A stretch of 64,000 nt of DNA from Bursaphelenchus xylophilus (Eukaryota; Nematoda; Chromadorea; Rhabditida; Aphelenchoididae), in assembly GCA_904066235.2 (NCBI GenBank), contig CAJFCV020000004.1, forward strand, positions 8,556,001-8,620,000. The letters run 5' to 3'. The translations under genes were made by a program, and so were the position numbers. The notes under the pieces are model-generated. The model ran no database searches, was not told the origin of the DNA, and was given only the letters and a program-made list of their open reading frames with translations. Of this stretch, positions 33,301-42,691 are shown piece by piece. Each line of letters begins with the position of its first letter. Positions within the stretch are counted from its first letter, which is position 1.

Positions 33301-36300
33301 TATAATAACAAAAAAATTGGAGGTCCCGAATTTCAGCACAGCGCATCAGTACCCAAATTCGAGGAAGTTGACAACGAGTTTGGTGTGAAGTTGAGGCGAA
33401 AGGTCCGGCCCAAGAGTTTTGCCCATAACCTCTCACCAAGCGATTTGAATTTGCCCAAGGCACGCCTGGGGAAGAAGGTAAATAGTTCAAGGAGTGTGGC
33501 CAGCAGAGGTGAGTCAGAAAAAACCCCATTACTTTTTGACAACAGATACTTCCGAATCAATTTGACTTTATCTTTTTCTTCTTTTACTTCTTTAAGATAT
33601 CATTGGCGGTTTCATTTGAGTCTCACAGTAATCTTTGCCCATTTCAGCCTCCGAAGACACGAATCATTCGACCTACAACGTTGCGGATGAAGAGTATCAG
33701 CTACTTCAGGACGAAAACAGTTTTCTTCAGCATGAAATCCACGTTCTGAAGACTCGGAATACCCAGTTGATCGACCAACTCCGCGACAAATCCATGCAAC
33801 TCTCGAAGAACGAACATATTTTTGAGGTTAAGGTGAGTGATCGGCCTGCTGACATCCCCGCTTGTTTTTAGCTGGACAATTTGAAAAAGAAAGAGAAAAT
33901 GAACGATGCCCTGGAGCGAGTGTTCCTCAAAGAGCGAGTGGGAAGAGTCACCGAGAAGTCAATAATCGAGATCGAAAACAAGTTGAAAGAGTTGGAAGCC
34001 GAGCTACAGCAGTCCAAAAATGATGCGCTAAAGAATCAGCAGCTGGTAAGAATTTGAAATTGCTTGACGTGACATCAGTTTGTCTGTTGGTTTTATTAGA
34101 GTGGAGGACCTGATCCAGTGGCAAAAAACGTACCATTTTGCATCCGGGAAGTATCAAAAATGTGGCAAAATGTTGCCCTCTCCAGAAAAAAAAACTCCGA
34201 ATTCAAAAGCGCGCCTGCTCTTTTTGTGAGAGAAAGAGCGCGCCCTTCAAAACGTAGTTTTTTTCACTTGGAGAGGAAAGCATTTTCCCACATTTTTGAT
34301 GCTTCCCGGATGCAAAATGGAACGTTTTTTGCCACTGTATCAGGTCGATATACTGTACTTTAATAATTTTAAGGCAATAAATGCGACGTTCCGTGAGCAA
34401 ACGGCTTATCAAAATTGTCTGGAACAGGTTGAGAGACTGCAACGTGAGAATTTCTCATTATTACAGTCAAAAGGATATGGTAAGAAGACTGCAAATATCC
34501 TGTATATTGCTTCGATTTAGAGCTTGGAATTAACGAGAGACATATTCGAGAGCGATTGGAGGAGCTCCCTCGATACGATGCGCTTTACGCATTTACCATG
34601 AGGATTGTACATAGAGTAAGTGATAAGACCATTGGCCGGTTCAACTTCTGGTTTTTAAAAAGTTTTAGGACAACCCAATTTTTTGCATGGCCTCAGAGGC
34701 ATTTTTTGAAACCATTTGAATTTTTTGGCTATCCATTTGTGATATTTCAAACTTTTTCGATATTTACTTTTTTACTGACAACCCTTGTATCATCACAATT
34801 TTTTCAGCTCGGCCATCTCCGAAATATGCTGATCGACAAGTCCAACAAACTAATTCATGCCGAGCTTGAGTTGATGCATCAACAATCAGCATTATTAGTC
34901 GCGCATGCCCAAATCGAGAGACTAAAGCTTGAACAGAATCGACATTCAAAGAGACCGGCCTCTTTTCATGGAGAAGACTTGTTGTCCAGACTGAGCAAAC
35001 CCAAACTGAATGTCTTCTTGCCCTTCAAACTTCATGGAAGTCGGGTGGAACAGCAAAGGAAGAGCAAGAACAATAACAGTGTAAAAGAGCTGGCTGATGA
35101 TGACGGGATTGAGGCGGACTTTTTGAAGTTCTTTGACATGAGCAAGTGTAAGTTGAGATAGTTTTTAACCAGATTTTTTGCCAGTAATCGAAGAAACGGC
35201 TAGCCAAAGATTGGATTGGCAGCATCAATTATTGCATTGAGATTTTTAAGTCCTTGCCCTTCCATTTTTGAAAATTTTTGGGCTAGTCCAACTCTTCGGC
35301 TAGCTGTTGAAAATCTTGAATTCAACGTGCTTGAATATTAAGCATATTAAGCCCTACGGCAGTCAAATTAACGCTTGCAATTTAATTTAGTTCCCTTGAA
35401 AACCGAAACTCCGCCCTCTCCCCGCATTGAGCGCAAGCTGATCCCTCAGCAGCGCGGAAACGGACCAGTCGAAAATGTGATTGTATATAGAAACGGCCGC
35501 GGCACTGTGTCTCCAAGTAGGTCGTCTATCTAGCTCTTTACACATTGTCTTAGTGGGATCTCCTGTGTTGGCCGAACGAAAAAGACTGGCCAATGGGAAC
35601 GCATCTCCTTTGGTCCGACGGTCAGAACGAACGCCCGAAGAGCGGACTCGTCGTCCTTGCAGTTTGGTTGAAGCGAAGAATGAGAAGTGCGGAGAGATCA
35701 AGCGATTGGCCGACGAAATGAGTCGGATGAAGCCAGAAGACGCCGTCCCCAGCCTGATCACCAACTCGCCTATTATGCGGTTTTCTGGAAGGCAAGGACA
35801 TGTCAGAGAGGTTGTTTCGTCATTGCAAGACATCAGCAATATCGCTGGAAAGAGCCCATCGACAACGCCGATTATGGTGAGGAAAGTGCCAATCCTGGGA
35901 TCACCAAAGTCGGCGGAAAGAAAGATTATTCGACAACAATCGGCCAGTTCTCCGAATGGATCGAGTAAGCACACCACAGACATTTATTTTACATTTGCTT
36001 TTTAGGCTATGACAACCAACCGCTGTATGACAGTCCGCCGCGAGTGTCGGGAGAGTCTTCCGACTACAATTCAACTGACCGTCCTTTGCAAAGCTGTCTA
36101 AAAAGGAATGGATCTGATCGAAGGAATCCTATGATAGCTCCGTCACCTCCAAAACAAGCCGCACATCATCATCACCATCATCATATAACCTCCAGACTAC
36201 CTCAGCCGTTCAATCTGCCAAGTACCCCTTTAACTAATGGTCCAAAGAAGCCAAGTGCTGTCCTGGTAAGAGCTAAATTTGGCTTTAAAATTTTTTGCTC

Positions 36301-36631
36301 CCTCTCAAAACTATAATCTCTCTTTCAGCGTCGAAATTCCCCCGTTCTCCAGAACGATCAACGTCCGGCCGCCACGAACCGCTGGACAAGTCAGCGGGTT
36401 CGTCAGAGTGCTAGTGAATCGCCCCGAGCCGTTCCCCGATTCCAACACAATCACACAGCCCTCACACAACCAATCCGCGAGGAGGATGAACGCTCCAATT
36501 CATTGGAACGGACAGAGCAACCATCAACTTCAAGTTCGTCCGGTCCCTTCAGTCGGTTGCCAAAGCCGGGAAGCCAGGCCCTAAAGAAACCGCAGAATTG
36601 GTTCAGTCGGATTGTAAATGGGAAAAAATAA
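30347..36631 (+). CDS. long coiled-coil, Ser/Pro-rich protein of unknown family
   Basis: Exons: 30347-30402, 31165-31268, 31683-32095, 32165-32321, 32364-32519, 33350-33508, 33648-33832, 33872-34045, 34374-34479, 34521-34615, 34808-35147, 35391-35516, 35554-35964, 36006-36265, 36329-36631. They join to about 1014 residues in phase. Start MSAPTPPEDPLSIQQIISRY. Seen in order: a basic coiled coil (SEVRELRRQNRRLRRKLDD), a Ser-rich disordered part, a central coiled coil of about 250 residues (from DEEYQLLQDENSFLQHEIHV to HAQIERLKLEQ), then a low-complexity tail with a seven-His run and the end WFSRIVNGKK. It is probably a cytoskeletal or scaffold protein; I do not recognise a family. The 32322-32363 intron needs a GC donor. 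An extra exon at 32710-32955 fits only as an alternative start. Confidence 0.68.
32710..32955 (+). CDS. alternative exon of the coiled-coil gene
   Basis: This 246-nt exon (TTTTTTAG in front, GTAAGC behind) is open in one frame and holds an in-frame ATG at 32737 (MRRVQSDRNKSRPEG). Its phase does not fit the exon ending at 32519, but it joins in phase to the next exon if that one starts at 33337 rather than 33350. The simplest reading is a second, shorter N-terminal isoform starting here, with skipping and use of the 33350 acceptor in the long form. Confidence 0.4.
34099..34355. mobile_element. Tc1-like palindromic MITE, copy 1, in an intron
   Basis: Its ends read GAGTGGAGGACCTGATCCAG and, mirrored, CTGGATCAGGTC-type sequence, flanked by TA (34097-34098, 34356-34357). 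Inside, CATTTTGCATCCGGGAAG is mirrored by CTTCCCGGATGCAAAATG. The same element, about 80 percent alike by eye, lies at 54816-55062. It sits in an intron of the coiled-coil gene, 18 bases before the next exon. Confidence 0.82.
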
Positions 36632-38657
36632 GAGTTTTATTCTTAGAATAAATTAATGTCGATAAATTGCAAGGTTGAGATTGTAATATAGCAGTTGTAA
36701 GAAGCGCATGTGCTATTAGTTCTGCAATAAATAACTATTGCAGCATTAACGGTAGCATTAGCGGTAATCGAGATAACTGAGGCAGTAGTCAGAGTTGCCG
36801 GAATCTTCTCTGCTTGTCAAATAAAAGTTCTGGAATGCACCATGTGAAAAACGTATACTTGTCTTTCATTAAGAGTCAAGATCATTTCTGAAGATCCGTC
36901 CGAGTTACTTAATGGCTTGAATACACTAGTAGTTTGTTAAGCTAATAATTTTACGAACTTCATTAGGATCAGATATAAAATTGCTTGTATTTACATTGGT
37001 ATAATATTTTTGGTAACGTCATCTTAACCGGATTCTTGTCTGGCTTCTAAAAGCTTTTAAGATCCTGCACTTTTGGTTTTTGAACTCTCGGTTTTGTTTC
37101 AAACACTTTCCTGAATTATTTACTCTCCTTGACAGCCGTTGTCAATTCTCAACTTTTGTCATCATTTTTTACGTAAAACCTAGCCTTAATTGGCCTACAA
37201 TTTATTTTATTTTCCGATGCGTTTATGAATCTGAAATTTGCGCTTCATTTGACGTTGCAAAAAATTTACCAAATTTCGCTGAAAATGTCACTTGGTAACC
37301 CCAACTTTATTCGTTCCTCAAAGTCGAGACATCACAATACGTCGCTCAATCCTATTTTTAATCCCCGTCAAAGTTTCTTCCCGCAAAGGAGGCGGCCGAA
37401 TTATATTATTTAATTCCGAGTTGCGCATAACAAATGAGCAAAAAAAATATGCGCCGTTTTCTGCCGCGGCTTAAAGAATTTTCCGAATGTGAGAATAAGG
37501 AGGCCAAATAAGAGCTGGAAAAGAAGAGCCGCTTACAACAAACTCGGACCTTCGGCGCGGGCCGCGGCTTGTTCATAATTTGACGACCAAATAGTCGGGC
37601 GCGCGGCCGAAGAAATTTGAATAAATTATTGGAGGGCCGCTGGCCGTTGGGGTGTCCAAGGAGACCCACCTGAATATTAAAATGAGGAGTGGAATGGCCG
37701 CGCTTTCTGAGCCCGTTTTATCTGCAACGAATCCATTTTTGCGGGGATTATACTATAAGCGAGCCTGGAGGTCATCTCTCCGCAGCCTAAATCATGTTTT
37801 TTTCTCATTTTGCAGACTTTATTTTGGGCCGTTTTATCCGAAAACAGCGGCCTATTATGCTTGTGCATCCAGCATGTCGCAGCTTTGATACGAATTATCC
37901 GTTTTTAATTTATCTCAATTCTTCCACTCCAACAGTGCGCGAGATTCGGCCGAGCCTTAATTCGCAACCTCGGCACTCTTTCCGTTTTAAGTGGCCAATT
38001 AGTGGCGTTGGTGTTGGTGAGGGGGCCCGGAGGCAGTTCCGGTCGAAAATCAGCACTTGTCTTCTCCATCTTTCCTTTCTTCGGGGGACTCCTCGAATCC
38101 CGGCTGAACAAGATTTCCTCCGGCTTGCGGCCTAACTACTTCATAAAAGTCCTTTAAGAATTTCTTTGCCTCAGAATTCCTTCCGCGTCCCCCCAGGTTT
38201 TCCGGTTCGAGTTTTATAGAGGCCCCGAGGCCAAATAAACGCCTCCTTGGGTCGCGCTCAATGTGCAGGTCGGCATCTTTATGGATTTAGCTCTTTTTCC
38301 TCCATAATATTCATATAAATTGACCTTGCTTTGCTCTAAAAATGCTTAAAATTTTTAATTTTTCAATTATCCTATTGTTTCTTTTTTGATGCACTTCTTT
38401 TCTGCATCAAAAATCTCCAAATATGTAGCATTATTTAGGGTTATAAACCGGCCTTAATGCGATTACTTTAGGGCTCGATAAACGAGCCCGTTATACAACG
38501 CCTTCCTTTAGCTTCTATTTACAGCTCTCGCTCGACTTCTAGACGATATCTGACATCTTCCTGACATTCAAGTGCGCGCTACTCTTGCCCGCAGTCCCCT
38601 TACTAACAATATCATCGGGCAAAAAACGCGTCGAGAGTCGTTGGGAAACATTTTTTT
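36632..38657. other. intergenic region between the two long plus-strand genes (left part)
   Basis: Poly(A)-like AATAAA signals follow the upstream stop (about 36648). The rest has no supported ORF. The stretch 37380-38300 is GC-richer with many CGGCCG words, perhaps a regulatory island. A T-run at 38653-38657 is the LTR element's target duplication. Confidence 0.4.
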
Positions 38658-38893
38658 TGTTGTATCCTTCACTGTGTCGGTGTGAAGGATGTGAGTGTCA
38701 GCCAGATGTAGCGATGGATAACAAATATAGATTTATTATCAGATAGAAAATACAGAGATAAAACACGGGTATACCATTCACCGAATTCTATAAAACAACA
38801 ACTGAGATCCTATTTCTCTTCCGAGGTTCGAGAATCTTCTAATGAAACGGAATGCCAATACAGTAATCTTTGTTTCCGTCTCGGGACTCGACA
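38658..38893 (-). repeat. 3' LTR (element orientation)
   Basis: This is one of the two 236-bp repeats of the LTR element. The element's ORF stops inside it (38810). Confidence 0.9.
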
Positions 38894-40693
38894 TCTCCCT
38901 TTGTAAAGAAGGATCAGCGCTTGGATCGGCGGCTGGAGAGTTGACGTGCGTAGTCCACTGGCTTCTTGGCATTTCGTTCGGGTTCTACTCGACGAGCTTG
39001 TGGATAGCGGTCTGGAGTGTTCAGAACTAGGTGGAGAAGTTTGAGGGGGTGTGTCCAATCCATCAATCATCTCTTCGTAGTCTTCGTGTACATGTTTCCG
39101 TACTTGAATGAGGTGGCGAGTGTGCACTTGATCTTGAATCTTCGCCATTGAATGTACAGTGTGGGACTGTAGCATGAATTGAATGAGTTTCCCAGTGACT
39201 TGTTTTCCAGTAACAAGTTGTATAGCGACCGTCTCTCCCTTTGTAAAGAAATGAGGACTGGCTCCTTGAATGGGTTCGAAATGTTCTTTCATGATCTTCA
39301 GGAATCCATTGACTGAGTTATGGCCAACTGATGTATCCTTGACTGAGTTTTCTGAACATGGACATGGATCTGGGTTCTTGAAAGGGGAATTCTTGGGAAG
39401 CTCCTTGATTCTTTGAGGAATCTGGGATTGCATGATCTGTAGATCATGGCCAATTGAAAGCGACAATTGTACTTTGTCGTCCAGGAGATCTGTGAAGCAT
39501 CTTCTCCTGATTGAATTGAACTGAGAAGGATCTGTGTAACATCTTCCTTCTTCTGTATTGAAACGTAAAGGATCTGTGTAGCATCTTCCTTTACTTGAAT
39601 TGAACATACACTTGATCTGTGTATCATCTTCCTTCCCTTGCTTTTCAATTTGAAGGATCTTTGTAGCTTCTTCCTTCCCTTGCCTTGCAATTTGAAGGAT
39701 CTTTGTATCTTCTTCCTTCCCTTGCTTTGCAATTTGAAGGATGTTTGTATCTTCTTCCTTCCCTTGCTTTGCAATTTGAAGGATGTTTGTATCTTCTTCC
39801 TTCCCTTGCTTTGCAATTTGAAGGATGTTTGTATCTTCTTCCTTCCCTTGCTGTGCAATTTGAAGGACTTGCGGTTCATCTTCCTTCCCTTGCTGTGCAA
39901 TTTGAAGGACTTGCGGTTCATTTTCCTTCCCTTGCTGTGCAATTTGAAGGATCTGGGTTTCATCTTCCTTCCCTTGCTGTGCAATTTGAAGGATCTGGGT
40001 TTCATCTTCCTTCCCTTGCTGTGCAATTTGAAGGATCTGTGGTTCGTCTTCCTTCCCTTGCTGTGCAATTTGAAGGATTTGTGCTTCGTCTTCCTTCCCT
40101 TGCTGTGCAATTTGAAGGATTTGTGGTTCGTCTTCCTTCCCTTGCTGTGCAATTTGAAGGATTTGTGCTTCGTCTTCCTTCCCTTGCTGTGCAATTTGAA
40201 GGGTCTCTGTACCTTGCCCCAATTCTTCTTCGAAATTCTCAGTGTACTGAGGAACCATCGTCTGAGCGTAGGATTCGACGACGTTGATGTTGGCCTTGCC
40301 CTTGCTAAAGCTTCCTTTGATTGAGTTCTTTAGGCATTCATGTGCACGTGGGCCGTTACATCTGTAGCACTTCCGTGTATTGGAAGGGTTTGAAGAAAGG
40401 GGGAGTGAATGGGTGTGTTCTGGCTGACTGTGGTACTTCTTCAGTTCGTTGACTTCGGATGAGACTGGACGTTCTTGTGAATTTTCCAGGTTCACGTTTT
40501 CCAATTGTGTCTCGTAACTTTGAAATTTGCGGAGTTCATCGATAGAGATATCCGGCTTCTGGTCAACGGCTTTGAGAATCATGGTTCGAAGGCTCTTGTA
40601 AGAGGTGTATTCCATTGATTCCGGTGTATGGGGTGAAGTTCTTCCTTTTAGTCCTCTTGGAGTGAGATTCAGGTCCTTGTTTGAGTATTTCAA
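38810..40693 (-). CDS. gag-like / integrase-tail fusion ORF with internal minisatellite
   Basis: This is the only long ORF of the LTR element, open for 627 codons; the true start is uncertain because the first listed codon is TTG. The N-terminal 140 residues are charged and end in a degenerate gag zinc knuckle (CYRCNGPRAHEC). Next come 14 repeats of a 14-residue unit (LQIAQQGKEDE plus three variable residues), then three weaker GRCYTDP repeats. The C-terminal part (FFTKGETVAIQLVTGKQVTG, then HTRHLIQVRKH) resembles the domain that ends Ty3/gypsy integrases. Protease, reverse transcriptase, RNase H and the integrase core are absent. Whether the repeat protein has a role is unknown. Confidence 0.7.
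   Translation of the reverse strand: MKYSNKDLNLTPRGLKGRTSPHTPESMEYTSYKSLRTMILKAVDQKPDISIDELRKFQSYETQLENVNLENSQERPVSSEVNELKKYHSQPEHTHSLPLSSNPSNTRKCYRCNGPRAHECLKNSIKGSFSKGKANINVVESYAQTMVPQYTENFEEELGQGTETLQIAQQGKEDEAQILQIAQQGKEDEPQILQIAQQGKEDEAQILQIAQQGKEDEPQILQIAQQGKEDETQILQIAQQGKEDETQILQIAQQGKENEPQVLQIAQQGKEDEPQVLQIAQQGKEEDTNILQIAKQGKEEDTNILQIAKQGKEEDTNILQIAKQGKEEDTKILQIARQGKEEATKILQIEKQGKEDDTQIKCMFNSSKGRCYTDPLRFNTEEGRCYTDPSQFNSIRRRCFTDLLDDKVQLSLSIGHDLQIMQSQIPQRIKELPKNSPFKNPDPCPCSENSVKDTSVGHNSVNGFLKIMKEHFEPIQGASPHFFTKGETVAIQLVTGKQVTGKLIQFMLQSHTVHSMAKIQDQVHTRHLIQVRKHVHEDYEEMIDGLDTPPQTSPPSSEHSRPLSTSSSSRTRTKCQEASGLRTSTLQPPIQALILLYKGRCRVPRRKQRLLYWHSVSLEDSRTSEEK
39616..40203 (-). repeat. 42-bp coding minisatellite, 14 units
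   Basis: The unit reads CTTGCTGTGCAATTTGAAGG plus about 22 more bases on the plus strand. Because 42 is a multiple of three and lacks stops in several frames, long ORFs appear on both strands; only the minus frame continuous with the gag-like part is plausible. Left-hand units carry AAKQ/EEDT variants and right-hand units AQQ/EDEP or EDEA, so the array grew by local duplications. Confidence 0.9.
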
Positions 40694-40765
40694 GTGAAAT
40701 TCAGGTCCTTGTCTGGGTATTTCAAGTGAAATTCAGGTCCTTGTCTGGGTGTTTCAAGCGAAATT
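40660..40765. repeat. 32-bp tandem repeat, about 3 units
   Basis: GAAATTCAGGTCCTTGTCTG and the following TATTTCAAGT recur three times with small changes just upstream of the element's ORF start. Confidence 0.7.
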
Positions 40766-41155
40766 CTGGGTGGGGGAATTCTTATTCTGGATGGGCCAAA
40801 ATTATCCTTGCAAGAGGTGTTAACGCGGATTTTAGGTACCAAAATCCTTTTTCCAGCGGTTCCTTGCGTGGAGGGTGTAGAAATTCTGATTTCCGCGAGG
40901 AAAAGTCAGAATCTAAAGGCGAGAACAAAAAAAAATCGAAGAAGTACCTGTGTAGGTTCGAAGGTTGCAGAGGTAGTGGAGGAGCTGAAGGCTTCTGTAG
41001 AAGTGATCTTGGGCTGTTTCCACGTCGTAATTCTTCTTCTGCTCGTGTTGACTGTTCCAGTTGTTCTTGACTGGGTGAACCTTCGTTATTCGAGTCGGCT
41101 GCGCCAGTTGTTGTAGACTGGGTGACCCTTCGTTATTCGTGTCGACTGCGCCAGT

Positions 41156-41391
41156 TGTTGTATCCTTCACTGTGTCGGTGTGAAGGATGTGAGTGTCAGC
41201 CAGATGTAGCGATGGATAACAAATATAGATTTATTATCAGATAGAAAATACAGAGATAAAACACGGGTATACCATTCACCGAATTCTATAAAACAACAAC
41301 TGAGATCCTATTTCTCTTCCGAGGTTCGAGAATCTTCTAATGAAACGGAATGCCAATACAGTAATCTTTGTTTCCGTCTCGGGACTCGACA
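41156..41391 (-). repeat. 5' LTR (element orientation)
   Basis: This is the second 236-bp repeat, identical by eye to the first, next to the primer-binding site. Confidence 0.9.
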
Positions 41392-42608
41392 TTTTTGTGA
41401 ATTTTTCTTTTCATTCTGGATTATCAAATTTGAACTCCTCTCCGTTTTTGCAGAGGCCATCCATTTCGAGTAAATTCAGGAGCCGAATTCCACTCTGTAT
41501 GCAAATTCCTCGTTCGCTTCGATGCCGCTTTCATTATGCACGATGTAATTAGGCCGAGAGCGCTGCCGGATGGGCACACCGCATTCGACAAATCGTGTAC
41601 GTCATCATAAACCCAGCCTCAACACCTTGCCCACCATACACATCATGAACAGGTAGGGGGTTTGCCGCCTTTCAGGCGAAGAATTGGGCTTGCTTCCGGA
41701 GCGAGAAAGCAAAGAAAACCCGGAATATATTACAAATGAAAAAATCGAATCAGGATTTCATAGCCCCAAAACGCCGCACGACCTGATGACCTTATGCCGC
41801 CCTTCCGAAGCCTTCTTTTATATGAATTAGAAGCCGAGGCCGGGATTGGGTTGCATTCAGAACGGTGGGAAGAATGAGAAAACTCTTCGGAAATATCCAT
41901 TTTGCTCACTTTCTTCCCTTCCTTCAACACATAACGCCATCCAATCCCCTCGAGGCTTTTTTCGGCTTTCGCGGGGTTTTTGTGCCCCACCTGGGCAGGT
42001 GCGAGGAGTGGGCATTCCCCATGTCAATACTCGTGCTGGGGCCGCGCTTGGCCGCGATCCGCCGCACTTGCGGAGGAGGTGTGTTAATTTAGTTGAGGTT
42101 CAACTTAATGTTTTTTGCGCATAATTTCTGCAGCGGAGATTTCATCGGGTTTTGTCAATGGGAATTTGATTTTCGGCTCTCGACTTTGGGCCCCCGAAAA
42201 GGAAAGAAGAGTTGCTAACGCGGCTTCTGTGGAGCTGATAAAGACGCCGGACAAGAAGATGGAGGGGAAAATGAACGAAGAGAGATGAGGGTGTTTTTTT
42301 TCGTGGTTTCCCGGGAAACCGCCAGATTCGAAATTGTTATCGGTGTCATCTTGAGGCCGCGCAGACACCCGGCTCCTTAATTGCAACACTGCGAAATTTT
42401 ATTTTGCTTTTTCAAATTCTTTTTCGTTTTCAGACGCAACTTTGCGACGTCTTGCCGATTTTTGAGCCCACTGGACTTTCGCAAAAAGGCCCTCTAAAAG
42501 TGCAAAATTCAAAATTTTAACGACCTCATTACATTCGTCAAAATGCCACATTCCGCGCCGTTCTAATGTAGCAATCTTAATCTGTCAAAGGTTACATTTG
42601 TTTTCAGT
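41392..42608. other. region upstream of the second long gene
   Basis: No supported ORF is seen. GC-rich patches (about 41950-42090) and a GTTTTCAG at 42601-42608 precede the first coding exon of the next gene; the latter is a likely outron or 5' UTR splice acceptor. Confidence 0.4.
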
Positions 42609-42691
42609 TCCAACCCGAGAATAATTGGTGGGAGTTGTAGCCGGAGGGAGTTCGGCTTCGCGCCTCCAGTCACCCATCCAGGCCAGGTTTT

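Larger units (their letters stand above)
38658..41391 (-). mobile_element. complete non-autonomous LTR retrotransposon
   Basis: Two 236-bp direct repeats (38658-38893, 41156-41391) bound the element; they begin TGTTG, end CGACA and look identical by eye. TTTTT flanks both sides (38653-38657, 41392-41396) as a 5-bp target duplication. On the minus strand the primer-binding site TGGCGCAGTCG (41143-41153) starts two bases inside the 5' LTR. It is of the tRNA-Ser-like kind used by some Ty3/gypsy elements. The polypurine tract AAAGGGAGA abuts the 3' LTR (38894-38902), with a second copy near 39233. The interior, 2.26 kb, has one long ORF and no reverse transcriptase, so it must depend on enzymes from elsewhere. 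Confidence 0.92.

Noticed and set aside
39638..40324. Long plus-strand ORFs over the minisatellite
   Set aside because: The 42-bp unit has no stops in several frames, so they arise automatically; only the minus frame continues into gag-like and integrase-like sequence.
38658..41391. CRISPR-like or bacterial array reading of the repeats
   Set aside because: The genome is eukaryotic and the repeats have no unique spacers; direct LTRs and a coding minisatellite explain them.
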